From positions 1-41,269 of the IMG/VR virus record IMGVR_UViG_3300011126_000039: 41,269 nt of DNA; one strand, 5' to 3'. The translations under genes and the position numbers were made by a program. The notes below the pieces were generated by a model, which saw only the letters and a program-made list of their open reading frames with translations, did not search any database and was not told the DNA's origin. Each line of letters starts with the position of its first letter. Position 1 is the first letter of the stretch. Shown here in pieces: positions 8,033 through 14,711 of the stretch. Source of the stretch: a virus.

Positions 8033-8887
8033 TTATCTTCCGTAGATTACAGAGTCAGACGTTGCATTTAGCCTAGCTTTGTACATTTTTTGAGCCGCAG
8101 TGTCTCTTCTACCTTTAGCACTTTGTAAGTAATCTCTATCTGCATAAAGTTCTTTTCTGTCTGCATAAGGTTTGATACTATTGTTTGCTGGTCTTCCTTC
8201 AATTCTATTAGTATCACCATTAGCTATAGCTGCTTTATAGTCTGCATACAGACCTTTAATCGCATACTCACCCAAGTTAGGATTAGTAACGTTCATATCA
8301 AAAGCTTTCATTTGAGCTTCGCTCATATTAGCTTTACCCCACTCTAACATTGCACTGTACTCTTCAGTACCACCAACAACATTATGTGCAGCTGTTACTT
8401 TTTCTTTGAACTCTAATGCTCCAAGCTTTAAATCTCTAATATCAATACCAACTTCTGTTGCTGCTTTCTCCATTTCAGGTGTTAACTGCATACCATTTGC
8501 CATAAACTCAGGTAAAAGTGAATTGATAGTTTCTTGTTGAACTGTTTGCTGTTCAGCTTTTTGTTGCTCAGCAAGTTGTTCTTCAGTCATTTGTTGTTCA
8601 GTTTGTTTAACTTCTCTAACAGTATTCGCATATTTATCTTCAGTCTCTTTCAACTTATCAAGAACTTCCTGAATATTTGAAAACCTACCGTTTAACTTAC
8701 CATCTTTAAATTTAGCCTTCAACTCATCATTGATTTCAAACCCTGATATATCTAATGGCTTATTATCAGATGGTAGTCCTGATTGCGGAGTTGTACCCGC
8801 CACTGTCGTTTGCGTTTCAGCCACCGCTGGTTTCTCACCTTCGTAAGCCCCAGCTGGTGGTGTATATTGTGCGTCCATATTTTCCAT
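8033..8887 (-). CDS. Scaffolding protein (T7 gp9-like)
   Basis: This 284-residue acidic, glutamine- and glutamate-rich protein has a coiled-coil-like centre (residues of about 85-125, EQQMTEEQLAEQQKAEQQTVQQ). It has a proline-rich N-terminus, a disordered linker, and a basic C-terminal helix (AAQKMYKARLNATSDSVIYGR). In T7-like phages the gp9 scaffold sits between portal and capsid genes and drives procapsid assembly through its C-terminus. The motif KPLDISGFEINDELKAKFKDGKL fits the family. GAGGGG eight bases upstream supports the start. Confidence 0.88.
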   Translation of the reverse strand: MENMDAQYTPPAGAYEGEKPAVAETQTTVAGTTPQSGLPSDNKPLDISGFEINDELKAKFKDGKLNGRFSNIQEVLDKLKETEDKYANTVREVKQTEQQMTEEQLAEQQKAEQQTVQQETINSLLPEFMANGMQLTPEMEKAATEVGIDIRDLKLGALEFKEKVTAAHNVVGGTEEYSAMLEWGKANMSEAQMKAFDMNVTNPNLGEYAIKGLYADYKAAIANGDTNRIEGRPANNSIKPYADRKELYADRDYLQSAKGRRDTAAQKMYKARLNATSDSVIYGR

Positions 8888-8892
8888 AACTA

Positions 8893-9402
8893 TTACCCCT
8901 CTCTACCGAAGAAATCTCTTTTAATATCTAACTTAATAGGTTTAGCTCTAAGTTCTCTTTTAGATAACTGCCAAACAAGTTGTTGCAACTCACCTTCAGT
9001 GATACCGTGTTTCTCCATAACCATTGATGGTGTCCATTTAGAGTTGATTAATGCTCTTAGTTCTTCAATACTACAAACAGTTTTTTGATTAGGTAATCTA
9101 CCCATAACCATACCCTTAGATTTAGAATACTCTCTATACTCATCAGGAGTTAACACTTTAATGTTAGTACCAACAACTTGACCATTAACAATACTTACTT
9201 CTTTCTCACCCATAGCTTCAATCTCTGACATAAGTCTAGCTTCTGAAGCCTCTTTTTGTTCCTGAGTTTGAGCAAGTTGTTCTTTTAACTTATTGTTTTC
9301 TTCAACTAATTCTGTTGGTACAGTTGTAGTTGCAGCAGCCTCTAACTTTTCTTTTAACGCTTTGTTTTCTAGCTCTAAATCAGCTACAGTTTTTCTTCCC
9401 AT
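8893..9402 (-). CDS. Coiled-coil protein upstream of the scaffold
   Basis: About 169 residues starting MGRKTVADLELENKAL. I chose this ATG because AAGGA lies six bases upstream; an in-frame ATG six codons earlier overlaps the preceding stop but has no ribosome binding site. The first 70 residues form a leucine/glutamate coiled coil. The rest (YREYSKSKGMVMGRLPNQKT, then ELRALINSKWTPSMVMEKHGITEGEL) looks like a small helical, HTH-like domain. Its position between portal and scaffold suggests head assembly, but I do not recognise the family. Confidence 0.65.
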   Translation of the reverse strand: MGRKTVADLELENKALKEKLEAAATTTVPTELVEENNKLKEQLAQTQEQKEASEARLMSEIEAMGEKEVSIVNGQVVGTNIKVLTPDEYREYSKSKGMVMGRLPNQKTVCSIEELRALINSKWTPSMVMEKHGITEGELQQLVWQLSKRELRAKPIKLDIKRDFFGREG

Positions 9403-9419
9403 GTGTGTTCCTTCGTTCA

Positions 9420-9569
9420 TTATTTTGCAATTTTTTCTTTAACAGTTTTAAATGGTTTCGCAACCACACCTTCGTCTTGTACTAACTTACTTTGTTTAGC
9501 CTGAGACTCACCCTTACCATACTCTTTCGCACCAATCACTTTAGGTGCTTCAACAGTTTCTTTAGCCAT
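9420..9569 (-). CDS. Small basic hypothetical protein, 49 residues
   Basis: The frame begins MAKETVEAPKVIGAKEYGKG and ends KPFKTVKEKIAK. It has a good AAAAGGAAAAAC ribosome binding site, and its stop TAA overlaps the next ATG (TAATG). It is lysine-rich with no membrane segment. It lies between portal and scaffold and is compactly coupled to its neighbour, so it is likely a real head-cluster gene of unknown function. Confidence 0.6.
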   Translation of the reverse strand: MAKETVEAPKVIGAKEYGKGESQAKQSKLVQDEGVVAKPFKTVKEKIAK

Positions 9570-9588
9570 AGTTTTTCCTTTTAGTTTG

Positions 9589-9622
9589 AAGTTTAGAGTA
9601 GTATCATACCTACTCTAAACTT
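9589..9622 (-). terminator. 13-bp hairpin between portal and the next gene
   Basis: AAGTTTAGAGTAG pairs perfectly with CTACTCTAAACTT around an 8-base loop. No T-run follows on the minus strand, so a simple terminator is unlikely. It lies in the 58-base gap between the portal stop and the 49-residue gene. An RNase processing site or mRNA stabiliser separating portal from scaffold messages is plausible. Confidence 0.5.
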
Positions 9623-9627
9623 AATCT

Positions 9628-11151
9628 TTATTGAGCTTGTCCAGCAACAGCTTGACTTGCTACATTAGCCGCACCACTTGCAGCACCACTTGCAGCACCA
9701 TTAGCAACAGCATCTTGTTGTGCTTGTTGTCTTTGTTGTGCAGCTTCTTGTTCAACCTCATCAGGTGTCTTCATAAGGTTAACTGTATTAACACTTTCAA
9801 ATGAAGCGTATCTATTAAGAACTTCAGACTCTTTGAACCAATGTAGTTTCTCCATACTTGCGGCTCTTTGTAACAGACGGTCAAGCTTTTGAGCTTCTTG
9901 TGAACGACCAAGTGCATCTAACCCAGTTAAAATCTCAACTTCAATAGACTCAAACTTAATCTTAAGTTCTAACATAATCTGATTAACGTTCCATTTAGAC
10001 CATTGTAATGACAACTTAGAGTATATACCAGCTAGTGATGATGACTCTAACTCTTTAGCCATGAACATAATCTCTTCTGCTGTAACTCTTTCTGCGTCTC
10101 TTGTTACTGAGTCGTTCATTAAGAACGCTTGTGACAATGTCTTTTGTAGTTTAGCTTCTCTATCAGCTGCTACTTGGAAGTCAAAGTTTTTACCTAGTGT
10201 AAATGCAGTTACATCATCAGCCACACCATCTATAACATCACCGTTAACCGAGTCTGTTACATCATCCTTACGTGTTCTTCCACCACGCTCATTAACAAAA
10301 ATCAAAGACTTCGCTGCAATGATTGAACCATCTGTTAATAGTTGTGCTAACTTATCTAACTGCTCTAAGTCTTTATAATAGTCTTCTGTGTATGGTCTAT
10401 GGTACGCATCCCCAGTCATCCATGTCCAACCTAAATAGTTGTATGGCATATCCTGATAGTTTTTGTACGTAACTTCGTTACCTACCAACTCACCATCTAT
10501 CTCTTGTACTCTTACCCATACGTCAAGGTCAGTGTCTTTATAGACCATTGTATATAAATCATACTCATCCTTTTCCTCTTTAACTGTAACATCTTTTGGT
10601 AACTGTTTCAACTTCTCAACGAACACCATCTTTAATGGATAACCCTGAGAGTCTAAGTCAACAACGAACGTTTGAAGCTTGTGGAGTATCATACCTTTAC
10701 GACCAGTCTTTTTCTTCTCAACTATTACTGAACCTACAACAAGCAGTTCTGTAATAATATCGAATAATTGTGAACGTATCTGTTGTAGCTCAATCTCAGC
10801 ATTAACAACTGAGACGTTTGATGACAACACTTGGTACACCTTAGCAATGTTCTCAGGAGAGTCACCAGTAAGTGCAAGTAGTTCTTCAGGATTAGGTACA
10901 TACCTAAAACTAGATGTGCTTGGTGGCAATAGTGCCATACCCATCTTTGCTTTAAGTGTATTAATCAGCCTACCACCGAACGACTGGTTAGTCGAGTCAG
11001 TCATCTCAGTTGTACCTGAGTCTGAGTCTGACCTTATTACATATGGTAGAGTTAACTTTGCTATAAGCTTCGCTCTATCCTCATAGGGTTTACGGTCACT
11101 AAGCTTAAGTGAATAAAACTCACTAGGCAACTGTTCTACTGTTTCTGCCAT
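9628..11151 (-). CDS. Portal, head-to-tail connector (T7 gp8-like)
   Basis: This 507-residue protein matches the T7 gp8/head-to-tail connector family in length and pattern. Examples are LTLPYVIRSDSDSGTTEMTDSTNQSFGGR near the N-terminus, then LKAKMGMALLPPSTSSFRY, and ERVTAEEIMFMAKELESSSLAGIYSKLS in the stem/crown part. The C-terminus is a glutamine- and alanine-rich tail. It forms the dodecameric ring through which DNA is packaged and to which TTPA binds. AAGGA supports the start, which overlaps the upstream stop. Confidence 0.95.
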   Translation of the reverse strand: MAETVEQLPSEFYSLKLSDRKPYEDRAKLIAKLTLPYVIRSDSDSGTTEMTDSTNQSFGGRLINTLKAKMGMALLPPSTSSFRYVPNPEELLALTGDSPENIAKVYQVLSSNVSVVNAEIELQQIRSQLFDIITELLVVGSVIVEKKKTGRKGMILHKLQTFVVDLDSQGYPLKMVFVEKLKQLPKDVTVKEEKDEYDLYTMVYKDTDLDVWVRVQEIDGELVGNEVTYKNYQDMPYNYLGWTWMTGDAYHRPYTEDYYKDLEQLDKLAQLLTDGSIIAAKSLIFVNERGGRTRKDDVTDSVNGDVIDGVADDVTAFTLGKNFDFQVAADREAKLQKTLSQAFLMNDSVTRDAERVTAEEIMFMAKELESSSLAGIYSKLSLQWSKWNVNQIMLELKIKFESIEVEILTGLDALGRSQEAQKLDRLLQRAASMEKLHWFKESEVLNRYASFESVNTVNLMKTPDEVEQEAAQQRQQAQQDAVANGAASGAASGAANVASQAVAGQAQ

Positions 11152-11324
11152 TATCTATCCTTCATTTTGGTTTTAGGACGTACTTCTGCTAAAGTTTTGA
11201 TGTATTCTATCATACTTAACTTAGCAAGATATACTTTAATCTCTTCAGGCGACTTATCTTTAAGTGCTGATATTTTATCAGGATAGTCTTTCTCTAATCT
11301 ATCTATTATTTCTAAGAGGTTCAT
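11151..11324 (-). CDS. Small hypothetical protein, 57 residues
   Basis: The frame begins MNLLEIIDRLEKDYPDKISA and ends RPKTKMKDR. Its ATG overlaps the upstream TGA (ATGA) and its TAA overlaps the portal ATG, so the three genes are translationally linked. The protein is charged and helical with a basic C-terminus. It may be a small head-assembly protein; no family is recognised. Confidence 0.65.
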   Translation of the reverse strand: MNLLEIIDRLEKDYPDKISALKDKSPEEIKVYLAKLSMIEYIKTLAEVRPKTKMKDR

Positions 11325-11653
11325 ACGTTGAACCCTAACCCAGTTGACGATGTCCTACCAGTTGTGTTAGTTATACCCAGTCCTGAGCTACGTTTATTAG
11401 TTGGTGAGATAAACTCATCGAACGTACCGATTGATGTGTCCTCATCCTTACTACCAAACGTATATGTTGCTGTTTCAGGTGCAGCGGACGCATCCCTAAT
11501 CAGCTTATCATCCCTTTTAGCCTCTTCTTGAAGTCTTTGTGCCGCTGCTCTTGACTTACTAGCTTGTTTCTTTTGTTGTTGTGCTGAATATGCCGCTGTA
11601 CCAGCACCAATAGCAGCAGATATTAACAACGCTGTTCCCGTTTCTATACCCAT
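11321..11653 (-). CDS. Small virion-type protein, possible gp7.3/gp6.7 analogue
   Basis: This 110-residue protein has an N-terminal hydrophobic glycine/alanine helix (TALLISAAIGAGTAAYSA), then a basic glutamine-rich stretch (QQQKKQASKSRAAAQRLQEE) and a disordered Ser/Thr/Gly tail ending SSTGLGFNV. T7 gp7.3, encoded just before the portal gene, also ends in a Ser/Gly stretch with a short hydrophobic terminus. Position and tail suggest a small ejected or tail-assembly protein. The similarity is too weak to assign a name. Confidence 0.55.
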   Translation of the reverse strand: MGIETGTALLISAAIGAGTAAYSAQQQKKQASKSRAAAQRLQEEAKRDDKLIRDASAAPETATYTFGSKDEDTSIGTFDEFISPTNKRSSGLGITNTTGRTSSTGLGFNV

Positions 11654-11995
11654 TTACAGTCCTTTATAAAAACATTTGTTCTTTTCGTCATATTTTCCAA
11701 ATCGTGCAATCGCACTATCCTTCATTATTGAACTTAGAACAACCTTATCGTTAGACAAAGCTGCTTTAAGGATTACTCTACGCATACCAACAGTAAAAGG
11801 TTGATTTTTAACTGTACCCGAGTTTATCATTAAAACATCATTGTCATCATATCCCATGGAAATTATACCATAAACCTCACCGTCCTTATGATATACCTCA
11901 TGTTTCCAATTTGGCATATTAAGTGCAGCTACCCAGTCGTCTGAAATACCATCGGGAAATAAAATTTCTTCTTCATGTTTAGTTAATTTTTCCAT
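11654..11995 (-). CDS. Hypothetical protein at the head of the late cluster, possibly acetyltransferase-like
   Basis: This 113-residue protein is the first gene of the minus-strand late cluster. The pattern VYGIISMGYDDNDVLMINSGTV followed by GMRRVILKAALSNDK and a C-terminal FGKYDEKNKCFYKGL loosely recalls the small GNAT-like fold of T7 gp13-type virion proteins. The acetyl-CoA motif is not clear. No Shine-Dalgarno lies before the ATG, and a TGATACAAT -10 ends ten bases upstream, so the message probably has a very short leader. Confidence 0.55.
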   Translation of the reverse strand: MEKLTKHEEEILFPDGISDDWVAALNMPNWKHEVYHKDGEVYGIISMGYDDNDVLMINSGTVKNQPFTVGMRRVILKAALSNDKVVLSSIMKDSAIARFGKYDEKNKCFYKGL

Positions 11996-12004
11996 AATGT
12001 GCCA

Positions 12005-12013
12005 ATTGTATCA
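12005..12013 (-). promoter_or_regulatory. Extended -10 promoter for the late cluster
   Basis: On the minus strand the bases read TGATACAAT, ten bases before the ATG at 11995. No -35 hexamer lies 17 bases upstream. Initiation six to seven bases after the -10 would leave a leader of only three or four bases. Confidence 0.5.
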
Positions 12014-12028
12014 TAAATTTTGAAAATA

Positions 12029-12037
12029 TGCTATACT
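12029..12037 (+). promoter_or_regulatory. Extended -10 promoter for the 12043 gene
   Basis: TGCTATACT is an extended -10 placed five bases before the ATG at 12043. No ribosome binding site is present, so a leaderless mRNA is the simplest reading. It is back to back with the minus-strand -10 at 12005. Confidence 0.45.
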
Positions 12038-12042
12038 AACTT

Positions 12043-12603
12043 ATGAAAAAATTAAATAATTACTTCGATTACAACGTACCATACACTTCTCAGTTGAGGC
12101 AGATGTACATTACGCCATACCGTTTCTCTCAGGAGTTGAGAGACTACACCTACTATATGTTCACACACCCAGTACACAATAAGAAATACTGCAAAATCTT
12201 TGAAAAACATTGTCGTCCTTGGGATACTAACGATATGTTGAAGCGTGTTTACCTTATAATAAGATACTATCAGGACTATCCACAGCAGTTCGGACACTCA
12301 ATGGATAATGTAGTTCCGCATATGATAGTAGCAATGTGGAAAACGTTTATCGGTATCAACAAAAAGTTTAGGGGTGCAGAGTTTAAGAAATACTATCCAG
12401 CTGATATGCACTTACTAATGCTTGGTAAGAATAAGTTTTTAGACATCTTCCTTTCGGACATTGAAACAATGAACATTATAATGCACTCTGATGATATGAT
12501 TAAAGACAGAGGTGATGATGTGCCGCTCAAAGGTCGAAGAACGACTGGGTTATCAATGCAAGAAGGTGGTAAAATGTTTGAATGGTTATGCACTTTAGAT
12601 TAG
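12043..12603 (+). CDS. Unknown 186-residue protein, first plus-strand gene
   Basis: I do not recognise this protein. It is rich in aromatic residues (many Tyr, Phe and Trp, for example YYMFTHPVHNKKYCKIF and HMIVAMWKTFIG), basic, and has no signal peptide or clear membrane segment. It stands alone: 47 bases from the divergent late gene on one side and about 1 kb of non-coding DNA on the other. There is no Shine-Dalgarno before the first ATG; starting at the Met of MYITPYRF would lose about 20 residues. Its own promoter and position suggest early or regulatory expression. Confidence 0.65.
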   Translation: MKKLNNYFDYNVPYTSQLRQMYITPYRFSQELRDYTYYMFTHPVHNKKYCKIFEKHCRPWDTNDMLKRVYLIIRYYQDYPQQFGHSMDNVVPHMIVAMWKTFIGINKKFRGAEFKKYYPADMHLLMLGKNKFLDIFLSDIETMNIIMHSDDMIKDRGDDVPLKGRRTTGLSMQEGGKMFEWLCTLD

Positions 12604-12942
12604 AGTGTACCTATGAGCGTAGGAGTACCGCCCATAGGATGAACACACAAGTCCCGTTTCGCTTACGGGCAGAACACTATATCCAATGCAACATTAATCA
12701 AAGCTTTCATACTCACCTACTGTTACCTTAAGGTTGATATTTTGCATGGCGATTACGAATATGGGGTTCCCCGCACGAACAGCTTTTCAATTTCCCCCAT
12801 AGCTCTGTATATTCCAGCCCAAAAAGATTAATTTTTAGGACTGTTGAAGGCAAATGTAACCACACTCAACACATCAAAGCCCACAAAACTAAGCCTAAAA
12901 TGTTAATAGATAATAACTTTTAGCGTTATTTAGTAGTATAGT
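12604..12942. other. Foldable, relatively GC-rich non-coding island
   Basis: No convincing ORF. The first 230 bases are clearly less AT-rich than the genome around them. Pairings seen include GTGT (12605) with ACAC (12643) enclosing CCTATG (12610) with CATAGG (12633), a hairpin CCCGT/ACGGG (12653-12669), ACCTTAAGGT near 12725, and GGG-GTTC-CCC near 12764. Further on, TTTTAGG near 12834 can pair with CCTAAAA near 12894, enclosing TGTTGA/TCAACA. It may be a structured RNA or part of the phage's physical end. No tRNA fold was found. Confidence 0.4.
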
Positions 12943-13014
12943 TTGAGGCGTTGAGGCGTTGAGCCTTTGAGGTGTTGAGCCTTTGAGCCTTCCAGCCTTC
13001 CAGCCTTCCAGCCT
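12943..13014. repeat. 8-bp tandem array 1, nine units
   Basis: Nine consecutive 8-bp units without a phase break. They read TTGAGGCG twice, then TTGAGCCT, TTGAGGTG, TTGAGCCT twice and TCCAGCCT three times. The 8 bp on either side do not fit the unit. This is the first of three such arrays in 336 bp. Confidence 0.85.
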
Positions 13015-13081
13015 TTATAATGCACTTATCACCGCTTTAAACGTGCACACGATATTAACTAATAAAGATAAAATAATCCTT

Positions 13082-13153
13082 TTAAGCCTTGAAGGCGTTC
13101 AAGCGTTCAAATCTTTAAGCGTTCAAATCTTTAAGCGTTGAGGCGTTGAAACG
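13082..13153. repeat. 8-bp tandem array 2, nine units
   Basis: Nine consecutive 8-bp units: TTAAGCCT, TGAAGGCG, TTCAAGCG, then TTCAAATC and TTTAAGCG alternating twice, TTGAGGCG and TTGAAACG. The consensus is near TTNAAGCG. A 53-bp stretch made almost only of A and T follows. Confidence 0.85.
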
Positions 13154-13206
13154 ATATAAAATAAAATATATAAAATAAAATATATTAAAGCAAAACTTTT
13201 TTATTC

Positions 13207-13278
13207 TTGAAACGTTTAAGCCTCCAAGTGTTGAAACATTAAAGCGTTCAAGTGTTGAGTCGTTTCAAGGTTGAAACT
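13207..13278. repeat. 8-bp tandem array 3, nine units
   Basis: Nine consecutive 8-bp units: TTGAAACG, TTTAAGCC, TCCAAGTG, TTGAAACA, TTAAAGCG, TTCAAGTG, TTGAGTCG, TTTCAAGG, TTGAAACT. These are the most diverged of the three arrays, but period and unit number are the same. The array is separated from array 2 by AT-rich DNA. Confidence 0.8.
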
Positions 13279-13314
13279 AATATATTAATATAAAAGCAAG
13301 TTTCACCACTGAAA

Positions 13315-13362
13315 AACATTAAATAAAAACATTAAATAAAAACACTAAAAACATTAAATAAA
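13315..13362. repeat. AT-rich 13-mer repeats
   Basis: The unit AACATTAAATAAA occurs at 13315, 13328 and 13350, with a 9-base shortened unit AACACTAAA at 13341. Tandem AT-rich 13-mers resemble the DNA-unwinding element of bacterial origins. From 13363 to the promoter at 13561 the DNA is AT-rich and I see no gene or further repeat. Confidence 0.75.
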
Positions 13363-13560
13363 AAGTATTAATTGCGATTATATAAATAACTTTTATCATT
13401 ATTAATACCTAAAAACGCTTATTTTTTAATGATTTGTTCCAAAAAAGTTTAATAAAAAATACCAAATTTTAACAAATTTTGAAATTTAGCGTACGCCCGA
13501 TATTGTCGAACGTGTAGAGTTTTATTTTATTAAATTTTATGCAATAATTCCAAAAGTACC

Positions 13561-13589
13561 TTGACAAATAATCCGAAAAAGAATAAAGT
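13561..13589 (+). promoter_or_regulatory. Strong sigma70-type early promoter
   Basis: A perfect TTGACA -35 is followed after exactly 17 bases by TAAAGT, about 30 bases before the ATG at 13620. It has the best -35 in the window and should be read directly by host RNA polymerase on infection, opening the plus-strand early arm. Confidence 0.8.
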
Positions 13590-13619
13590 TTCACTACAAA
13601 TTAACACAAGGAAAACAAA

Positions 13620-14066
13620 ATGAAAAATATCCAAGAAACAAACGGGACACTAGTTAAAATGAGTGCTAATATTAAATTAGCTAAAGAAGTAAGAAATGCA
13701 AGTGTGAAAAGTGCAATTGATTTAACGATTGAATTTAGTCAAGAAAATAAAGAAGTATTCTCAACTAAGAAAAACGCTATATCTACATTTATTAAAAGCA
13801 TGTTAGGTGATGCAACGGTTGACGCTTATACAAAAAGAGCGGTTAAAGTTGCGAAAACTATTTTAGTGGACGGTTACAAAATGAAAAAAGAATTATTAAC
13901 TATTTCACAAATGGAACAATTAGCAAAATTCAAAAAAGAGACAGTTAATGAATTGATGGACTTAGAAGAAGAGTTTTATATTGATGCGGTTAAAGAGCTT
14001 ATAAATAGTGCAAAAGTTATTAAAAATACAAAAGTTTTCAATGGGACAAAAGCGTCTAAAATCTAA
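13620..14066 (+). CDS. Early hypothetical protein, 148 residues
   Basis: This lysine-rich, largely helical soluble protein is not recognised. It starts MKNIQETNGTLVKMSANIKL, has an AAGGAAAAC ribosome binding site and follows the strong 13561 promoter. It is likely among the first and most abundant phage products. A hairpin overlaps its stop codon, so it may be a separate transcription unit. Such positions often hold host-takeover proteins, but no domain supports a specific role. Confidence 0.75.
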   Translation: MKNIQETNGTLVKMSANIKLAKEVRNASVKSAIDLTIEFSQENKEVFSTKKNAISTFIKSMLGDATVDAYTKRAVKVAKTILVDGYKMKKELLTISQMEQLAKFKKETVNELMDLEEEFYIDAVKELINSAKVIKNTKVFNGTKASKI

Positions 14067-14084
14067 GGGTTACGCCCTTAGATT
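14060..14084 (+). terminator. Hairpin overlapping the stop of the first early gene
   Basis: AATCTAAGGG pairs perfectly with CCCTTAGATT around a TTACG loop. The stop codon TAA lies in the left arm. The following bases (AAATATTTG) are AT-rich but not a clean T-run, so termination may be partial. Confidence 0.6.
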
Positions 14085-14100
14085 AAATATTTGATTAAGT

Positions 14101-14195
14101 CTTATTTTGTTGCTTTCAGTGGACGGCATAAAAGCAAAATAAGATTTAACAAAATATTTACTTGCCTTCAGTGGACGGCATAAAAGCAAATATTT
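14101..14195 (+). ncRNA. Tandem hairpins with identical loops, candidate structured RNA
   Basis: An exact 24-base repeat at 14115-14138 and 14167-14190 contains CAGTGGACGGCATA. In copy 1 it is enclosed by a perfect stem, CTTATTTTG (14101-14109) with CAAAATAAG (14135-14143). In copy 2 it is enclosed by AAATATTT (14152-14159) with AAATATTT (14188-14195). The outer stem sequences differ yet both pair, while the loops are identical. That is the pattern expected of a conserved RNA fold. No ORF covers it. The motif is not one I can name. Confidence 0.6.
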
Positions 14196-14432
14196 GAAAA
14201 TCATAATAATGTTACGTGTAAAAGTCACGTTAAAAATAGGTTTGATTACTTTAACCGTAATAAGGTAGCAACGTTCGCAAGATTAAGGGCGGTAAAACAT
14301 TAAATAAAATAAAAATTTTCATAGCATAACTTTTAAAACGTGAAATTTAAAAGTTACTTGAAAAATTTTTATTTAATTGTATAAGCATAAATTTTATTTT
14401 ATGTTTACTAAATTAAATAAAAAGGATAAAAA
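14196..14432 (+). repeat. Non-coding stretch with nested inverted repeat
   Basis: No gene. ACGTG/CACGT form a small hairpin near 14214-14230, and ACCG (14254) can pair with CGGT (14290). An inner inverted repeat, TAACTTTTAAA (14327-14337) with TTTAAAAGTTA (14346-14356), lies inside an outer AT-rich pairing of about 14307-14321 with 14358-14373. It could be a transcript leader, an attenuator or a cruciform site. The region ends at the AAAAGGATAAAAA ribosome binding site of the next gene. Confidence 0.5.
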
Positions 14433-14585
14433 ATGGTAATAGCAATAATTACAAATTTAAAGACGAGATTGTTCAAAGTGGTGGATTGTTCATGGTACGA
14501 TATGGGACAATTTAACAAATTATTAAAAGCATATGGTGAAAATATGGATTATGAAATAAAAATAACTAGAAGAAGGGAATGTTAA
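14433..14585 (+). CDS. Small hypothetical protein, 50 residues
   Basis: The frame reads MVIAIITNLKTRLFKVVDCS and ends EIKITRRREC. AAAAGGATAAAAA precedes the ATG, and the stop TAA overlaps the next ATG. It is basic with a short hydrophobic start. This is the first gene of a tightly packed early operon running to about 19135. No family is recognised. Confidence 0.6.
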   Translation: MVIAIITNLKTRLFKVVDCSWYDMGQFNKLLKAYGENMDYEIKITRRREC

Positions 14586-14710
14586 TGGACTTAATAATCA
14601 ATTTAATAATGGGTGAAAAATATATCTCTTCAGAAATGGGACTTGGATTAAATCTTGTAAGTTTAATTACTGGGATTTTAATATTAATAATAGTGAAAAA
14701 AGGATTATAA
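14585..14710 (+). CDS. Small membrane protein, 41 residues
   Basis: The frame begins MDLIINLIMGEKYISSEMGL and carries one C-terminal transmembrane helix (LNLVSLITGILILIIV) followed by KKGL. Start and stop are coupled to the neighbours. Short single-span proteins in early phage operons often act on the host envelope or exclude other phages, but that is only a possibility here. Confidence 0.6.
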   Translation: MDLIINLIMGEKYISSEMGLGLNLVSLITGILILIIVKKGL

Positions 14711-14711
14711 A

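Noticed and set aside
12604-12840. tRNA or tmRNA
   Set aside because: GGGGTTCCCC recalls a T-arm, but no acceptor stem, D-arm or anticodon arm can be placed around it on either strand.
14101-14195. Two-repeat mini CRISPR array or solitary-repeat RNA anti-CRISPR
   Set aside because: Only two repeats and one 28-base gap, no cas genes, and the gap takes part in copy-specific stems. A tandem RNA hairpin explains the data better, though a repeat-mimic role is not excluded.
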